A stretch of DNA of 64,000 nt from JADGHX01 sp963837755. GTDB taxonomy: Bacteria; Pseudomonadota; Gammaproteobacteria; Steroidobacterales; Steroidobacteraceae. The DNA lies in NCBI GenBank assembly GCA_963837755.1, contig CAWIOP010000004.1:186001-250000 (forward strand), given 5' to 3'. Under the pieces are notes generated by a model. That model saw only the letters and a program-made list of their open reading frames with translations, ran no database searches and had not been told where the DNA came from. The position numbers and the translations under genes were made by a program. Of this stretch, positions 18,633-29,329 are shown one piece after another. Positions within the stretch are counted from its first letter, which is position 1. Each line of letters opens with the position of its first letter.

Positions 18633-18894
18633 CGTGGTCACCATCAAGCAGAAGACGATCAGCACGGATGCGAAGGCTGGTACAAGCGAGTTGTTCGCTC
18701 CACGTCACAGCATAATGTCGGCGCCCGGGGTTCCGGGCTTCCCCTGTGCGTCCGCTCTTGCGGAATTTCGGAGTTTGTCCGCACTGGCAGCTTCCGGGCG
18801 AGGGCTGCCGTTCACATGAGCCGGACCAGGCAGGCAGCGGTCGTGCCTGTTGGCGTGTTATCTTTCATCTGAAATAGCAGCGCCACCCGTGTTG

Positions 18895-20454
18895 ATGCAG
18901 ACCCGTCTCCGCTTTACCGCGTCCTACAGTCAAGCTTTCTTCCGCGCACCGCGAGCGTTAGCGTTCGTGAGCGTCTTGCTGGTTGCTCTTCACGGCAACC
19001 CGGCCAGGGCGTTTGGCTTCGACGACGTCGCTGCACAGGCTGAGCAGCGAGCCCGAGGCACATACCGCGCCGCGAGCCGCAAACCGCCCGCGGAATTGGA
19101 AGCACTCAATTACGACCAGTATCGGGACATTCGATTTCGCCCCGACCACGCCTTGTGGCGCCCGCGGAACCTGCCGTTCGAATTGATGTTCTTCCACCTC
19201 GGCACGTTCCAGACCGAGCCGGTTCGCATCAACGAAATCACGCCCAGGGGCGTGCGTCATATCGCCTATGACAGCGCCGACTTCAATTACGGCAAGAACG
19301 AGCTTTCTCCCCGCACCTGGGGAGATGTGGGTTTCGCCGGGTTTCGCGCGCACTACGCACTGAACGGCGGTGCCTACAAAGACGAGCTCGTGGCGTTCCT
19401 CGGCGCCAGTTACTTTCGCGCGCTCGGCGCGGGCCTGCGCTACGGTTTATCGGCGCGGGGGCTGGCCATCGACACCGTCGGTGGCCAAGGCGAAGAGTTT
19501 CCCCGGTTCACGGAGTTCTGGATCGTCAGGCCGGCCGAGGACGCAAGTACCTTGACGCTCTACGCGCTGCTCGACTCGCCGCGTGCCAGCGGCGCTTACC
19601 AGTTCGAGATTCACCCCGACGACGAGACGGTTATCGATGTGCGCGCGCGCATTTTCCTGCGCGCGGGCGTTGCGACGCTGGGGATCGCGCCGCTCACCAG
19701 CATGTTTTTCTTCGGCGAGAACCAGCCGCATCGCACGGACTTCCGCCCCGAGGTGCACGACTCGGATGGCTTGATGGTTGCCACAGGCGATGGCGAATGG
19801 CTCTGGCGTCCGTTGCTCAATCCGAAGCAAACGCTGACCACCTCGTTTTCGATGCGCAAGCTGCGCGGTTTCGGCCTGATGCAGAGGGACCGCAACTTCG
19901 GTAGCTACGAAGACAGTGAGGCACGCTACGAGTTACGCCCGAGCGCCTGGGTCGAGCCCGTGGGATCCTGGGGGCCCGGCCGGGTCGAGCTGGTTCAGTT
20001 GCACACGCCAGACGAGACCAACGACAACACCGTCGCGTACTGGGTGCCGGACCAGCTTCCGGCGACGGGTCAGCCGCTCGACCTGGTCTACCGTCTGCAC
20101 TGGCAAGGCGCGCAGCAGATGCAGCGCCCGCCGGGCGCCTGGGTCACGCAGACGCGCGTGGGCCGCGGATACGGCGAACTGGCGCAGGACGAGCAGCAAT
20201 TCGTCGTCGATTTCACCGGTCCCTCGCTCGCGGCACTGCCGCCCGATGCACCGGTGAAGGCGGTCGTCACGGCGCCTTCCAACGGGCAGATCGTCGAAAG
20301 CAATGTCTATCGTGTCGAGGCCACCGGGCAGTGGCGCATGACCGTGCGGGTGAAACAGCTCAGCCCCACACAACCCACGGAGTTGCGTGGCTTCCTTCAG
20401 AGCGGCACGAATGTGCTGACTGAAACATGGAGCAACATCCTTCCCGCGCGCTGA
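18895..20454 (+). CDS. mdoG: Periplasmic glucan biosynthesis protein, MdoG/OpgG family
   Basis: About 520 residues, intact. The start MQTRLRFTASYSQAFF gives a signal peptide ending ARA-FGFDDVA, as in OpgG/OpgD. Family blocks include YDQYRDIRFRPDHALWR, FHLGTFQTEPVRINE, EFPRFTEFWIVRP, PLTSMFFFGENQP and YVNDYHDSDG-like EVHDSDGLMV. OpgG/OpgD shape osmoregulated periplasmic glucans made by the membrane glucosyltransferase OpgH. No opgH lies in the window, so the gene works in trans or is an OpgD-type copy. Confidence 0.9.
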   Translation: MQTRLRFTASYSQAFFRAPRALAFVSVLLVALHGNPARAFGFDDVAAQAEQRARGTYRAASRKPPAELEALNYDQYRDIRFRPDHALWRPRNLPFELMFFHLGTFQTEPVRINEITPRGVRHIAYDSADFNYGKNELSPRTWGDVGFAGFRAHYALNGGAYKDELVAFLGASYFRALGAGLRYGLSARGLAIDTVGGQGEEFPRFTEFWIVRPAEDASTLTLYALLDSPRASGAYQFEIHPDDETVIDVRARIFLRAGVATLGIAPLTSMFFFGENQPHRTDFRPEVHDSDGLMVATGDGEWLWRPLLNPKQTLTTSFSMRKLRGFGLMQRDRNFGSYEDSEARYELRPSAWVEPVGSWGPGRVELVQLHTPDETNDNTVAYWVPDQLPATGQPLDLVYRLHWQGAQQMQRPPGAWVTQTRVGRGYGELAQDEQQFVVDFTGPSLAALPPDAPVKAVVTAPSNGQIVESNVYRVEATGQWRMTVRVKQLSPTQPTELRGFLQSGTNVLTETWSNILPAR

Positions 20455-20606
20455 AGGCGTGTCCGGAATAGTCGAGCACGTCCGCCCGTCGATCCGACCG
20501 AGAAGAAGCCCTGTCACCCAGCGGCAATTCGGTCACTATGCCCCCACTAGAATTAGCGGCATCGCGACTCATCGGCGATGCACTCCAGTGGTACACCGCG
20601 TGCTCG

Positions 20607-21800
20607 ATGAAACCAGTCGCGTTGCCTGACAAAGTTGCGATCGTCGCCGCCTGCGCACTGCTTGCGCTGCTTGCCGGATGCAACGGCAAGGTGGCGCCCG
20701 CGGAACCCGCGCCAACGGTGCTGGTCGCCACTCCTCGCGTGCAGCAAGTGATGGATTGGGATGACTACGCGGGCCGCTTCGAGGCGGTCGACTCGGTGGA
20801 GGTGCGCCCCCGTGTCTCGGGCCTCCTGCAATCGGTGCATTTTCGAGATGGCCAGGACGTCAGGAAAGGGCAGCTGCTTTTCGTCATCGACCCGAGGCCC
20901 TTCGCCGCGCAGCTCGCGCTGTCCAAAGCGCAGCTCGCACGGGCCCAGGCGGCGCAGGCGAATGCGGAGGCGGCATTCAAGCGCGGCGCCTCCCTCATCG
21001 AGACCCACGTGATCAGCCAGTCGGATCTCGACACGCTCACCGCGGCCCGGCTGCAGGCCGCGGCCGAGGTGGCGGCGGCCCAGGCGAATGTCGATGCCAA
21101 CGCCTTGAGCCTCGAGTTCACGCGCGTGGTGGCACCCATCGGCGGCCACATCTCCAGTCACCGCCTCGCCGAAGGAAACCTGGTGCAGGCGGGCGCCACG
21201 CTCCTCACCACCATCGTTACGCTCGATCCCATCCGTTTCGTATTCGATGCACCGGAATCCGCGCTGCTGAAGTACAAGCGCGAGAAGAACGGCTCGAGCC
21301 TCGGCAACGCCGTGGATATCCGGCTGCAGGATGAGACGGACTATCGCTGGAAAGGCCGGATCGAGTTCGTGGACAACGCGCTGGATGCCGGGTCCGGCAC
21401 GATTCGCGCGCGCGCCTTGGTGGGCAACCGCACCGGGTTCCTGACACCCGGCATGTTCGGGCACATGCGTCGCTTCGCCACCCACGCGTCCGAGGCGATG
21501 CTGATTCCTGATGAGAGCGTGGTGAACGATCAGACGCGGCAAATCGCGTACGTCGTCGGCAACGACGGCATCGTCGCCCAGCGCACGATCGAAGTGGGCC
21601 GATTGATCGATGACATGCGCGTGGTTCGCGCGGGCCTTGCGCCCACGGATCGGGTCATCATCAGCGGCGTGCAGCGTGCGCGGCCCGGCCGTAAAGTGAA
21701 CGCCCAGCCGGGGCAGATGAGCGCGTTCCCTTCCGGCGTCTCGCGAGGCGAGAACAGCCCGCTGGAAATGCCGTCCGGAGGAGGGCCCTCGGCACCATGA
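20607..21800 (+). CDS. RND efflux periplasmic adaptor (AcrA/MexA type)
   Basis: About 397 residues, intact. MKPVALPDK opens a lipoprotein signal ending LLALLAGC. The adaptor layout is complete: the lipoyl half VRPRVSGLLQSVHFRDGQDV, an alpha-helical hairpin rich in QA repeats, the second lipoyl half VVAPIGGHISSHRLAEGNLV, a beta-barrel and a C-terminal membrane-proximal domain. It ends 46 bp before the RND transporter gene, forming an operon. An outer-membrane channel gene is absent. Confidence 0.92.
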   Translation: MKPVALPDKVAIVAACALLALLAGCNGKVAPAEPAPTVLVATPRVQQVMDWDDYAGRFEAVDSVEVRPRVSGLLQSVHFRDGQDVRKGQLLFVIDPRPFAAQLALSKAQLARAQAAQANAEAAFKRGASLIETHVISQSDLDTLTAARLQAAAEVAAAQANVDANALSLEFTRVVAPIGGHISSHRLAEGNLVQAGATLLTTIVTLDPIRFVFDAPESALLKYKREKNGSSLGNAVDIRLQDETDYRWKGRIEFVDNALDAGSGTIRARALVGNRTGFLTPGMFGHMRRFATHASEAMLIPDESVVNDQTRQIAYVVGNDGIVAQRTIEVGRLIDDMRVVRAGLAPTDRVIISGVQRARPGRKVNAQPGQMSAFPSGVSRGENSPLEMPSGGGPSAP

Positions 21801-21846
21801 GCCCGATGGGTGCCAGCGGCACGGCGACCTTCCCACGGGCTTGCAC

Positions 21847-24800
21847 GTGAAGATCGCCCACTTCTTCATCGAGCGGCCCGTGTTCGCCTGCGCGGTGTCG
21901 GTGGTCATCACGCTGCTCGGAGCCATCGCATTCCCGGGGCTGGCGGTCGATCAGTATCCGCGCATCGCTCCGCCCACCGTCTCGGTCTCCGCTGTATATC
22001 CGGGCGCTTCGGCGGAAGTGATGGCGGACAACGTCGCGGCCCCGCTCGAGCAGCAGATCAATGGCGTCGACGACATGCTCTACATGTCTTCGCAGTCGAT
22101 CGGCGAAGGGCGCGTGAGCATCACGGTTACCTTCAAGCTGGGAACGGACGTCGACATCGCTCAAGTGAAGGTGCAGAACCGGGTGCAGACGGCGTTGCCC
22201 CAGCTTCCGCAGGAAGTGCGGAACCTCGGTGTGAGCGTTCGTAAAGGCGCCGGTGACACGCTGCTCATCGTGCACATGACCGCTACCGATTCGTCGATGG
22301 ATCGCAAATTCATCGCGAATTACGCGAGCCTTCAGGTGCGCGAACGCCTGCTGCGCGTTCCAGGTGTGGGTGATGTGGGCGTGAACGCGGCGCGCGACTA
22401 CGCCATGCGGATATGGATCGATCCCGACAAGGCCGCGGCACGCAACCTCACCGTGCAGGAAATCGTCGCGGCCCTGCGCAACAACAACGTGCAAGTGGCG
22501 GGCGGCGCCGTCGGCGCGCCCCCGTTTAACGACAACCCGGCGGCTTACCAGCTCATCATCCAGACGGCGGCGAAGCTGTCGACCGCCGAGGAGTTCGCCC
22601 GCGTGATCATCAAGCGCGACGGCGAAGGCCGCGTCACGCGGGTCTGGCGACGTCGGCCGCGTGGAGCTCGGCGCGCAGAACTACGCGCATCAACGCCTAC
22701 AAGAATCGGGAACGTGCGGTCGCGCTCAGCGTCAACCAGGCGCCGAACAGCAACGCGCTCGATGTCGCGGAAGCTGTCCAGAACACCATGCGCGAGCTGC
22801 AGGCGGACTTCCCCGCTGGCGTCGCATACGAGATCATCTACAACCCGAGCAAGTACATTCGGGCTGCGGTCGAAGAGGTGCAGCACACGCTGATCGACGC
22901 CACCATCCTGGTGGTGATCGTCGTGATTCTGTTCCTGCAGAGCTGGCGCACCGCGCTGATCCCACTGCTCGCCATTCCCGTATCGCTGATCGGCACGCTG
23001 TGCGGTGATGGGCGCGTTCGGCTTCTCGCTGAACAACCTGTCGATGTTCGGCCTGGTGCTGTCGATCGGCATCGTCATCGACGACGCCATCGTCGTCGTC
23101 GAGAACGTGGAGCGGCACATCCGCGCCGGCATCAGTCCGCGCGAAGCGGCGCACCTTACGATGGACGAGGTGGGCGGCGCGCTGATCGGCATCGCGCTGG
23201 TGCTGGTCGCCGTGTTCGTGCCGACGGCGTTCATGGGCGGCATCGCGGGGCAGTTCTACAAGCAGTTCGCGCTGACGATCGCCGCGGCCACGGTCATCTC
23301 GCTGGTCGGTCTCGTTGACGCTGTCGCCGGCGCTCGCGGCGCTACTCCTGAAGCCGCATGCAGCGGCAGACCGGCACAGGGAAGCTCGGCGCCTGTCGGT
23401 GCGGCGATCACTCGCGGCTTCGATCGCTTTGCCGGGCGGTACGGCGAATTCACGCGCCGGATGATACGAATGAGCGCCATGGTGCTCATTGCTCTATGTG
23501 GGGCTGCTGGCGATCGCTGCCTGGCGAATCGTCGACACGCCGCGCGGATTCATTCCCGCGCAGGACCAGGGCACGTCTCCATGTCGATCCAGTTGCCGCC
23601 CGGCGCAGCCTGGCGCGCACGGACGCGATCATGCAGCGGGTCCTCGACATCGTCCTGACTACGCCGGGTGTCTCGGCAGCGTCGACGTATGCCGGCATGG
23701 ACGGCGAATGGTTTCAGCAACCAGTCGAGCTCCGGCCAGATGTGGCCGATCTTCGATCCGTTCGAGGTGCGGCTGCCGAGCGCGGGCAGACGGCGGCGAA
23801 GATCACCGCGGACCTGCGCAAGCGCCTCTCGGTCGTTACGGGTGCCGACATTCGCATCAGTCAGCCTGCGCCGGTGATCGGTCTCGGCTCCGCCGGCGGC
23901 TTCAGGATGATGATCGAGGATCGGGGCGGCAACGGTTACGCTGCGCTCGAAGCGGCCGTGCAGGACCTGGCCGAGGCGGCGGCGAAGGATCCCGCCATCG
24001 ACCAACACTTTCGTGAATTTCAACACGCGCAACCCGACGCTGAATGCCGTGGTCGATCGCGACAAAGCCGAGATGCTCGGCGTGCCGTCGCGCAACGTGT
24101 TCGCGACGCTGCAGACGTATCTCGCCGGCACCTACGTCAACAACATCAATCTGCTCGGCCACACGTTCCAGGTGATCGCGCAGGGCGACGCGCCGTTACC
24201 GCCAGGACGAGGACTGGGTCGGAACACTGAAGACGCGCTCCACGTCCGGCGCGATGGTGCCGTTGAGCTCGGTGGCCAACTTCACGCCTGCCGACGGCGC
24301 CGTACAGGGTGCTGCGCTACAACCTTTATCCCGCCGCGGATATTCAGGGCGACACCGCGCCGGGCCATCCGTCGGGCCAGGCGATGGCGGCGATGGAGCG
24401 CATCGCTCGCGACTCGCCTGCCTGCGGGGTTCACCTTCGAATGGACCGACATCGCCTACCAGCAGCAGCTCGCGGGTAACGCGGGCGCGTTTGAGCTTCG
24501 TGCTCGCCGTGGTGTTCGTGTTCATTTTCCTGGCCGCGCTGTACGAGAGCCTGACGTTGCCGCTGGCGGTGATCCTGATCGTGCCGATGTGCCTGCTCGC
24601 CGCGATGCTGGGCGTCAACTTGCATGGCACTCGACAACAACATCCTCACGCAGATCGGCATGGTGGTGCTGATCGGCCTCGCGGCGAAGAACGCCATCCT
24701 GATCGTCGAGTTCGCGCGCCAGGCGGAGGAGCAGCTCGGCATGACGCCGGCGGAAGGTGCCGCCCACGCTGCGCGCACGCGCTTGCGGCCCATCCTGATG

Positions 24801-25042
24801 ACCTCGGTCGCATTCATCTGCGGCGTTGCGCCCGCTGGCGTTCGGGTCCGGCGCCGGGCGCCGAGCTGCGCCACGCGCTGGGCATCGCGGTGTTCTTCGG
24901 GATGATCGGCGTCACGGTGTTCGGGCTGGTCTTCACGCCGGTGTTCTATGTCGCCTCCCGGTGGGTCGCCGCGAAAGTAAGCCGAGTCGGCAGCGTAGCC
25001 GGGCTCGTGGGACATGCGTCGCCTGGCAAGCGCACCGAATGA
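21847..25042 (+). CDS. RND multidrug efflux transporter (AcrB/HAE1 type), frameshifted
   Basis: The inner-membrane pump of the adaptor gene. MKIAHFFIERPVFACAVSVV is the standard HAE1 N-terminus. The TM4 proton-relay Asp pair is seen in GIVIDDAIVVVENVE, and the final TM bundle in IGLAAKNAILIVEFAR and FGLVFTPVFYV. The first 260 codons are clean. From 22.63 kb on, single-base insertions (for example near 22687, 23011 and 23312) shift the frame at least eight times while the family sequence continues. Span (about 1065 codons) is normal. The GTG at 21847 is the likely start. Confidence 0.88.
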
Positions 25043-25199
25043 GCGGCGGGCACAGCCCGGGCGGAACCAGCGAAATTGGCCCTCACCGAACGAGGCAGGA
25101 CTCGTCGCCCGAAGGCAAAACGAGCGAAACGCCGATCATCGTCATCGCCCGGCAATCGGGGTGAGGCACTGCACACGCCTCGCTGAGGCAAACGAGCAC

Positions 25200-25865
25200 T
25201 CAGTCGGTGTGCGCTGGGTGCACTGGCGGCTCTTTGCCCGCAGGCGCCTCGGGGTAGTGGCCGTGCACGGGATTTGTCGCCGTCTCCCATATCGCTTCGA
25301 CGTAGTGGACGTATGGCACGTAGGCCTGCACATATCGACGTCCGGATTCGACATCGCCGGCATCGAACTTCTTGCGGCTCGCGGCCAGTTGGAATTGTTC
25401 GCGCAGGCCTTTGCGCACGGCGTCGCCAAGCAGCTTTTCCAGGCTCTCCGTGGAGCCGGTCTCCAGGGCTTTGTCGGCGGCCGGCACGGCTGGGCCGAGA
25501 TCGAGCCCGGCGGGCTTGAGCCCCGTGTACGGCGCACCCTCGGATGCGCGATGCACCCGAACGACGGTTTCAAAGAAGTACATGTCGGCGAGTTGCTTCG
25601 CTTCGGGCCCCAGCTTGCGAACTGACAGCGCGTGCGAGAACGCGCTGCGGATTTGCGGTTCGTCCGCCTTGGGTACCCACGGAAGCACGAGATCGACGCT
25701 TGCCGTTTCCAGCGCTTTCCTGGCCAGCGTCACGACGGGGCCGTCCAGCGTGTCGCAGTGGCCGGAAGCGGGAAGCGACAAAAGCAGTGCGGTGGAGAGT
25801 GCGCCGATTGCCGCAAGCAGTCGGAAGGCGCGCCTGCAGCCCTTGATTGGATTTGGATTACGCAT
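25200..25865 (-). CDS. Exported DUF6448 family protein
   Basis: 221 residues, intact, with a signal peptide followed by HCDTLDGPVVTLARKALETA, LPWVPKADEPQIRSAF, LADMYFFETVVRVHRA and GAPYTGLKPAG, all hallmarks of DUF6448. The role is unknown. The invariant HCD right after the signal suggests a metal- or haem-related site, which is inference. The gene is alone on the minus strand, converging on the RND operon. Confidence 0.85.
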   Translation of the reverse strand: MRNPNPIKGCRRAFRLLAAIGALSTALLLSLPASGHCDTLDGPVVTLARKALETASVDLVLPWVPKADEPQIRSAFSHALSVRKLGPEAKQLADMYFFETVVRVHRASEGAPYTGLKPAGLDLGPAVPAADKALETGSTESLEKLLGDAVRKGLREQFQLAASRKKFDAGDVESGRRYVQAYVPYVHYVEAIWETATNPVHGHYPEAPAGKEPPVHPAHTD

Positions 25866-26168
25866 AGGTCAGCTTCACAGGTTTGCCCGGTTGTCATCGT
25901 TCGGGCTCGAAGCGTCGCACAGCCTGCGGGGCCCGGTTATCGCGACATGTACGGCGTTCCCTACGCAGGGGCGCGCATGCGGATCGCCCCATTCTCCTGA
26001 CGCGAGCTCGAGCGTGACGAGGGACTGATATCGGCGCTCGCTGGCAGGCTCACCGCTTGCGTGAGCGTCTCCCGGTTACTCAAAGGTAAGCAGGAAACTG
26101 CGAGCACCTCAACGAGGGCTCGGCAGTAGTCGACGTTCATCTGCACCTCGCGCATTGGAGCCATCAAC

Positions 26169-26723
26169 ATGTATCAGATCGCAGTCCTCGTGGGCAGTCT
26201 CCGCAAGGATTCCTTCAACCGAAAGCTCGCAACCGCGGTTGTGCGACTCGCGCCTTCGGAATTCACGTTCATGTCCGTCGAGATTGGCGACTTGCCACTC
26301 TACAACCAGGACGACGACGCGAGCCAGCATGCGACGGTGAAGCGCCTGAAGTCCGAGATTGCCGCGGCCGATGGGCTTCTCTTCGTCACTGCCGAGTACA
26401 ACCGCTCCATACCCGGCGTCCTCAAGAACGCAATTGATCACGCCTCTCGTCCCTACGGGCAGAGTGCCTGGGTGGGCACGCCCGCCGGCGTGATTGGAGC
26501 CTCGGTCGGCGCGCCCGGCACGTCCATGGCGCAACAGCATCTGCGGAATGTTCTGGCTTATCTCGATGTGCCCACTCTCGGCCAGCCTGAGGTGTTCATC
26601 CAGGCATCCGATGGACTCTTCGATGCCAGCGGGGACATCGGGCCCGCGAGCACAAAGAAGTTCCTGCAGGGCTGGATGGGCCGCTACGTTGCCTGGGTAA
26701 AGAAGCAGGCGGGTCCGCGCTGA
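26169..26723 (+). CDS. NADPH-dependent FMN reductase (ChrR/azoreductase-like)
   Basis: 184 residues, intact. GSLRKDSFNRKL is the FMN phosphate-binding loop, and AEYNRSIPGVLKNAIDHASR is the flavodoxin-like family signature. Such enzymes reduce quinones, chromate or azo dyes with NAD(P)H in the cytoplasm. A GGAG ribosome binding site precedes the ATG. The 300 bp upstream of it (25866-26168) hold no gene I can support. Confidence 0.9.
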   Translation: MYQIAVLVGSLRKDSFNRKLATAVVRLAPSEFTFMSVEIGDLPLYNQDDDASQHATVKRLKSEIAAADGLLFVTAEYNRSIPGVLKNAIDHASRPYGQSAWVGTPAGVIGASVGAPGTSMAQQHLRNVLAYLDVPTLGQPEVFIQASDGLFDASGDIGPASTKKFLQGWMGRYVAWVKKQAGPR

Positions 26724-26833
26724 ACTGAATTGAGAAGCGGGCACGACGCGCTCGGATCTGCTTTCCCTGGGCGATGTATGACCTGCGATCGTCGTCGTCG
26801 CGCAGCGGCTGTCGCAGGTTCCCCCGGCTCCCA

Positions 26834-27841
26834 TCAATTGGCGCGGCAAGCGCTCGGCAGGTGTTTGTCGACGATGGTGGTGTACTGGGCCGCGTCCGCA
26901 ACGGCTGGCGTAGTGCCCGGCGGCGGCCTCTGTCGGCCGCAAACCCACACGATGCTCGAAGATTCGTCTGTCGCCGGAACGAGCACCAGCACCTTCTGCG
27001 CGATCTGGCTGTTCGATTGTCCGCCGTAAGTGATCGCTACGGCCCCGTTCACCACTTCAATGGATGCCACGTAGGGTGACGTGGGCGGCTGCGTGAGCTG
27101 AAGACTCTGCGAGGTGATCGCGCTGAGTTGCTGCCCGCGCGCATGCGCTTCGGCGACCGCGGCTTTGTAAGGGGCGGCTTCGTTCAGGCCGGCCGTGATC
27201 TGCGAGCGAATGGTGTAGTCCTGATACGCGGGTATCGCTATCGCCGCGAGCACGCCGACTATGAATATTCCGACGAACACGACGACCGCGATCACCGCAA
27301 TGACGCCACCCGCGGACGTGGGCGGCGCGGGCCCTGCGTTGGCGACTTCCGCGGCGCTGTACTGCTTGCGCACGACAAATGTGCCAGCCATCTTGTCGTG
27401 CAAGGTCTGGCGGTGGCTCGTAAACAGAGCCATCAGGTAGCCGATCCACAGGATCATCGAGCTCACGAACTTGCCTAGTAGCCGACCTACGGCGCGCCCA
27501 AACCCAATTCGCTCGCCTTCGAGCGTGGTGACCTTGATTTCGAACGCCAGCTTGCCGGGCGTGGCCTGCAGCGCCGAGCTTTCAAAACCGGCGTAGTAGC
27601 CGATGAAGACGAGGAGAAAGATGAGTGAAGCCAGATTCTGCCCCAGGACCGTTCCGAGCAGCATGGCCACGATCATTCCGCCGAAGATGCAAGCGAAGTA
27701 GTCGACTATGGCGGCGCCTGCCCGACGCCAGAAGGTGGCATGGATGTCGCCTGCCCGCGCAGTGCCGATGGCGCCGCCACGGTGTTCGGCACAAAACTGC
27801 TGGCCGGGTAACGCTTCATTCCCGCACGTAGCACAACGCAT
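26834..27841 (-). CDS. Zinc-ribbon / RDD / type IV pilin-like fusion protein
   Basis: 335 residues, intact. An N-terminal zinc-ribbon-like stretch (CATC...CAEH) is followed by an RDD membrane domain (FWRRAGAAIVDYFACIFGG, ATPGKLAFEIKV, HRQTLHDKMAGTFVV). Then comes a transmembrane helix with IVGVLAAIAIPAYQDYTIRS, the N-terminal helix pattern of type IV pilins, and a pilin-like globular tail. The pilin part has no prepilin cleavage site at the protein start, so it is not a normal pilin. Membrane location is clear. Function is unknown. Confidence 0.8.
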   Translation of the reverse strand: MRCATCGNEALPGQQFCAEHRGGAIGTARAGDIHATFWRRAGAAIVDYFACIFGGMIVAMLLGTVLGQNLASLIFLLVFIGYYAGFESSALQATPGKLAFEIKVTTLEGERIGFGRAVGRLLGKFVSSMILWIGYLMALFTSHRQTLHDKMAGTFVVRKQYSAAEVANAGPAPPTSAGGVIAVIAVVVFVGIFIVGVLAAIAIPAYQDYTIRSQITAGLNEAAPYKAAVAEAHARGQQLSAITSQSLQLTQPPTSPYVASIEVVNGAVAITYGGQSNSQIAQKVLVLVPATDESSSIVWVCGRQRPPPGTTPAVADAAQYTTIVDKHLPSACRAN

Positions 27842-28053
27842 GGTGACTCCCTGGAGGTTGCTGTTTTCTTGTTTTCCTGTCGCGCGCGTTACCCAGACCC
27901 TGAGGGAAACATCTTCTGGCGCGACTGCGCCGCAACTCTAGCACTGCGCGGCAGATCGATGTCCATGATCTGCCTGCCCCCGAGCGGAAACATCGCGCAG
28001 GCGGTGAGTAAACGTGCGAACGGCGACGGTCCTCGCTAATTTACGCACGCACG

Positions 28054-28245
28054 ATGTGCATGAATCGAACAGCGGAAAAGCTAAGCCGTGTATCCATGGC
28101 ATTCACTGCGTTCTCGGCTGTGGGGCCGCTGGCGGCTGGAGCCACAGCGACAGTTGCGGGCGGCGGCTCGTTGATGCCGTTTACAGGCGTTGTGGCCTTG
28201 GCTTTGGGCGTGCTGGCGTGGGCGGCCCGCGATTCCGCCCGCTGA
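28054..28245 (+). CDS. Possible small membrane protein
   Basis: A 63-codon frame has two hydrophobic stretches (FTAFSAVGPLAAGATATVAG and LMPFTGVVALALGVLAW). No good ribosome binding site is seen, and an opposite-strand frame overlaps it. It is the only candidate in the 588-bp gap 27842-28429, which otherwise shows nothing. Confidence 0.25.
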   Translation: MCMNRTAEKLSRVSMAFTAFSAVGPLAAGATATVAGGGSLMPFTGVVALALGVLAWAARDSAR

Positions 28246-28429
28246 GCCTGCGGCACTGCCCGAACGCGCACCGTCATAGGCGATCCCCTGCGATAAGTGT
28301 CTGTAGTACCTGAGGGAATGCCGCTCTGCGCGTTGGCGTGGCAATTCAGGGCGCTCGCATGTCAGTCCCGCGGTAGACCGTGCTGTCAGGCACGAGGATG
28401 ATCGGCGTCGCGACACAGGAAGCGACCCG

Positions 28430-29260
28430 ATGAACACACCCTTGAGCCTGTGGATTTCAGGCAAGCCGCCGAGAGCCGGTCTGCCGTTCGTGGCCGTGGC
28501 ATGCGTGATGTTGGCTGCATCGGCGTTCGGCGCGCAGTGGGAAGGTTACCAACGCCTCACGCGCGAGGAGTTGCTCGCGACGATTGCGGAGTCGCGCGAC
28601 GGCTCGAGGCCGGAGGTTTACGCCAAGAATCTGTCCGACGTGGATCTGTCGGATGTCGATTTTCGCGGCGCGAACCTCTCCGCGTCGGTCCTGAACGGCG
28701 CGAAGCTGATGCGAGCCACGCTGGATCGCTGCAATCTCACGGTCAGTTTTCTGGAGGGGGCGAATCTCTCCGGAGCTTCGCTACGCGATGCGGTGCTGTT
28801 TTCCGCTCAACTCGCCGGCGCGAATCTCACCGGCGCCGACCTCACCGGCGCGCGTTTGATTGGCGACTTGCGCAGGGTCGACCTCTCGAAGGCAAAACTC
28901 ACCCGCATGAACGCCGCCGCGGATATGAGGAATCAGTCGATGGGCCTGATGCGCACCAATATCGTCAATGCCAAAGCCATCGAGGCGGACTTCTCGGACT
29001 CGGATTTTTCGCGCTCCGATTTCAGCTTCTCCGACCTGAGCCGGGCGAAGATGCTTCGCACGAAGCTCTACCGTGCCGACTTCAGCGGCGCGCTGCTGGT
29101 GGGGGCGGACCTTACGGGGGCAGACCTCCGCGATTCAGTATTGATCGACACCGATCTTTCGGGCGCGAACCTGACGAACGCCGACCTGACGGGCGCGGAC
29201 TTTCGGGGAGTCCGTGGACTGGATACCGCGACGAAAGCCGGTGCGCGCGGCTTACCGTGA
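28430..29260 (+). CDS. Exported pentapeptide-repeat protein
   Basis: 276 residues, intact. After a hydrophobic N-terminal segment (AVACVMLAASAFGA), about 35 A(D/N)Lxx pentapeptide repeats run from residue 63 to near the end (LSDVDLSDVDFRGANLSASV, ANLTGADLTGARLIGDL and ADLTGADLRDSV), predicting a right-handed quadrilateral beta-helix. Some pentapeptide proteins mimic DNA and protect gyrase. An exported one more likely has a structural or binding role. Confidence 0.85.
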   Translation: MNTPLSLWISGKPPRAGLPFVAVACVMLAASAFGAQWEGYQRLTREELLATIAESRDGSRPEVYAKNLSDVDLSDVDFRGANLSASVLNGAKLMRATLDRCNLTVSFLEGANLSGASLRDAVLFSAQLAGANLTGADLTGARLIGDLRRVDLSKAKLTRMNAAADMRNQSMGLMRTNIVNAKAIEADFSDSDFSRSDFSFSDLSRAKMLRTKLYRADFSGALLVGADLTGADLRDSVLIDTDLSGANLTNADLTGADFRGVRGLDTATKAGARGLP

Positions 29261-29329
29261 TCAGCATGGACGCAGGCTCGACCTCAGCAGCCGGCGATTC
29301 CGTCGGCGCCGGCGTTACCGCGTTCCGCA

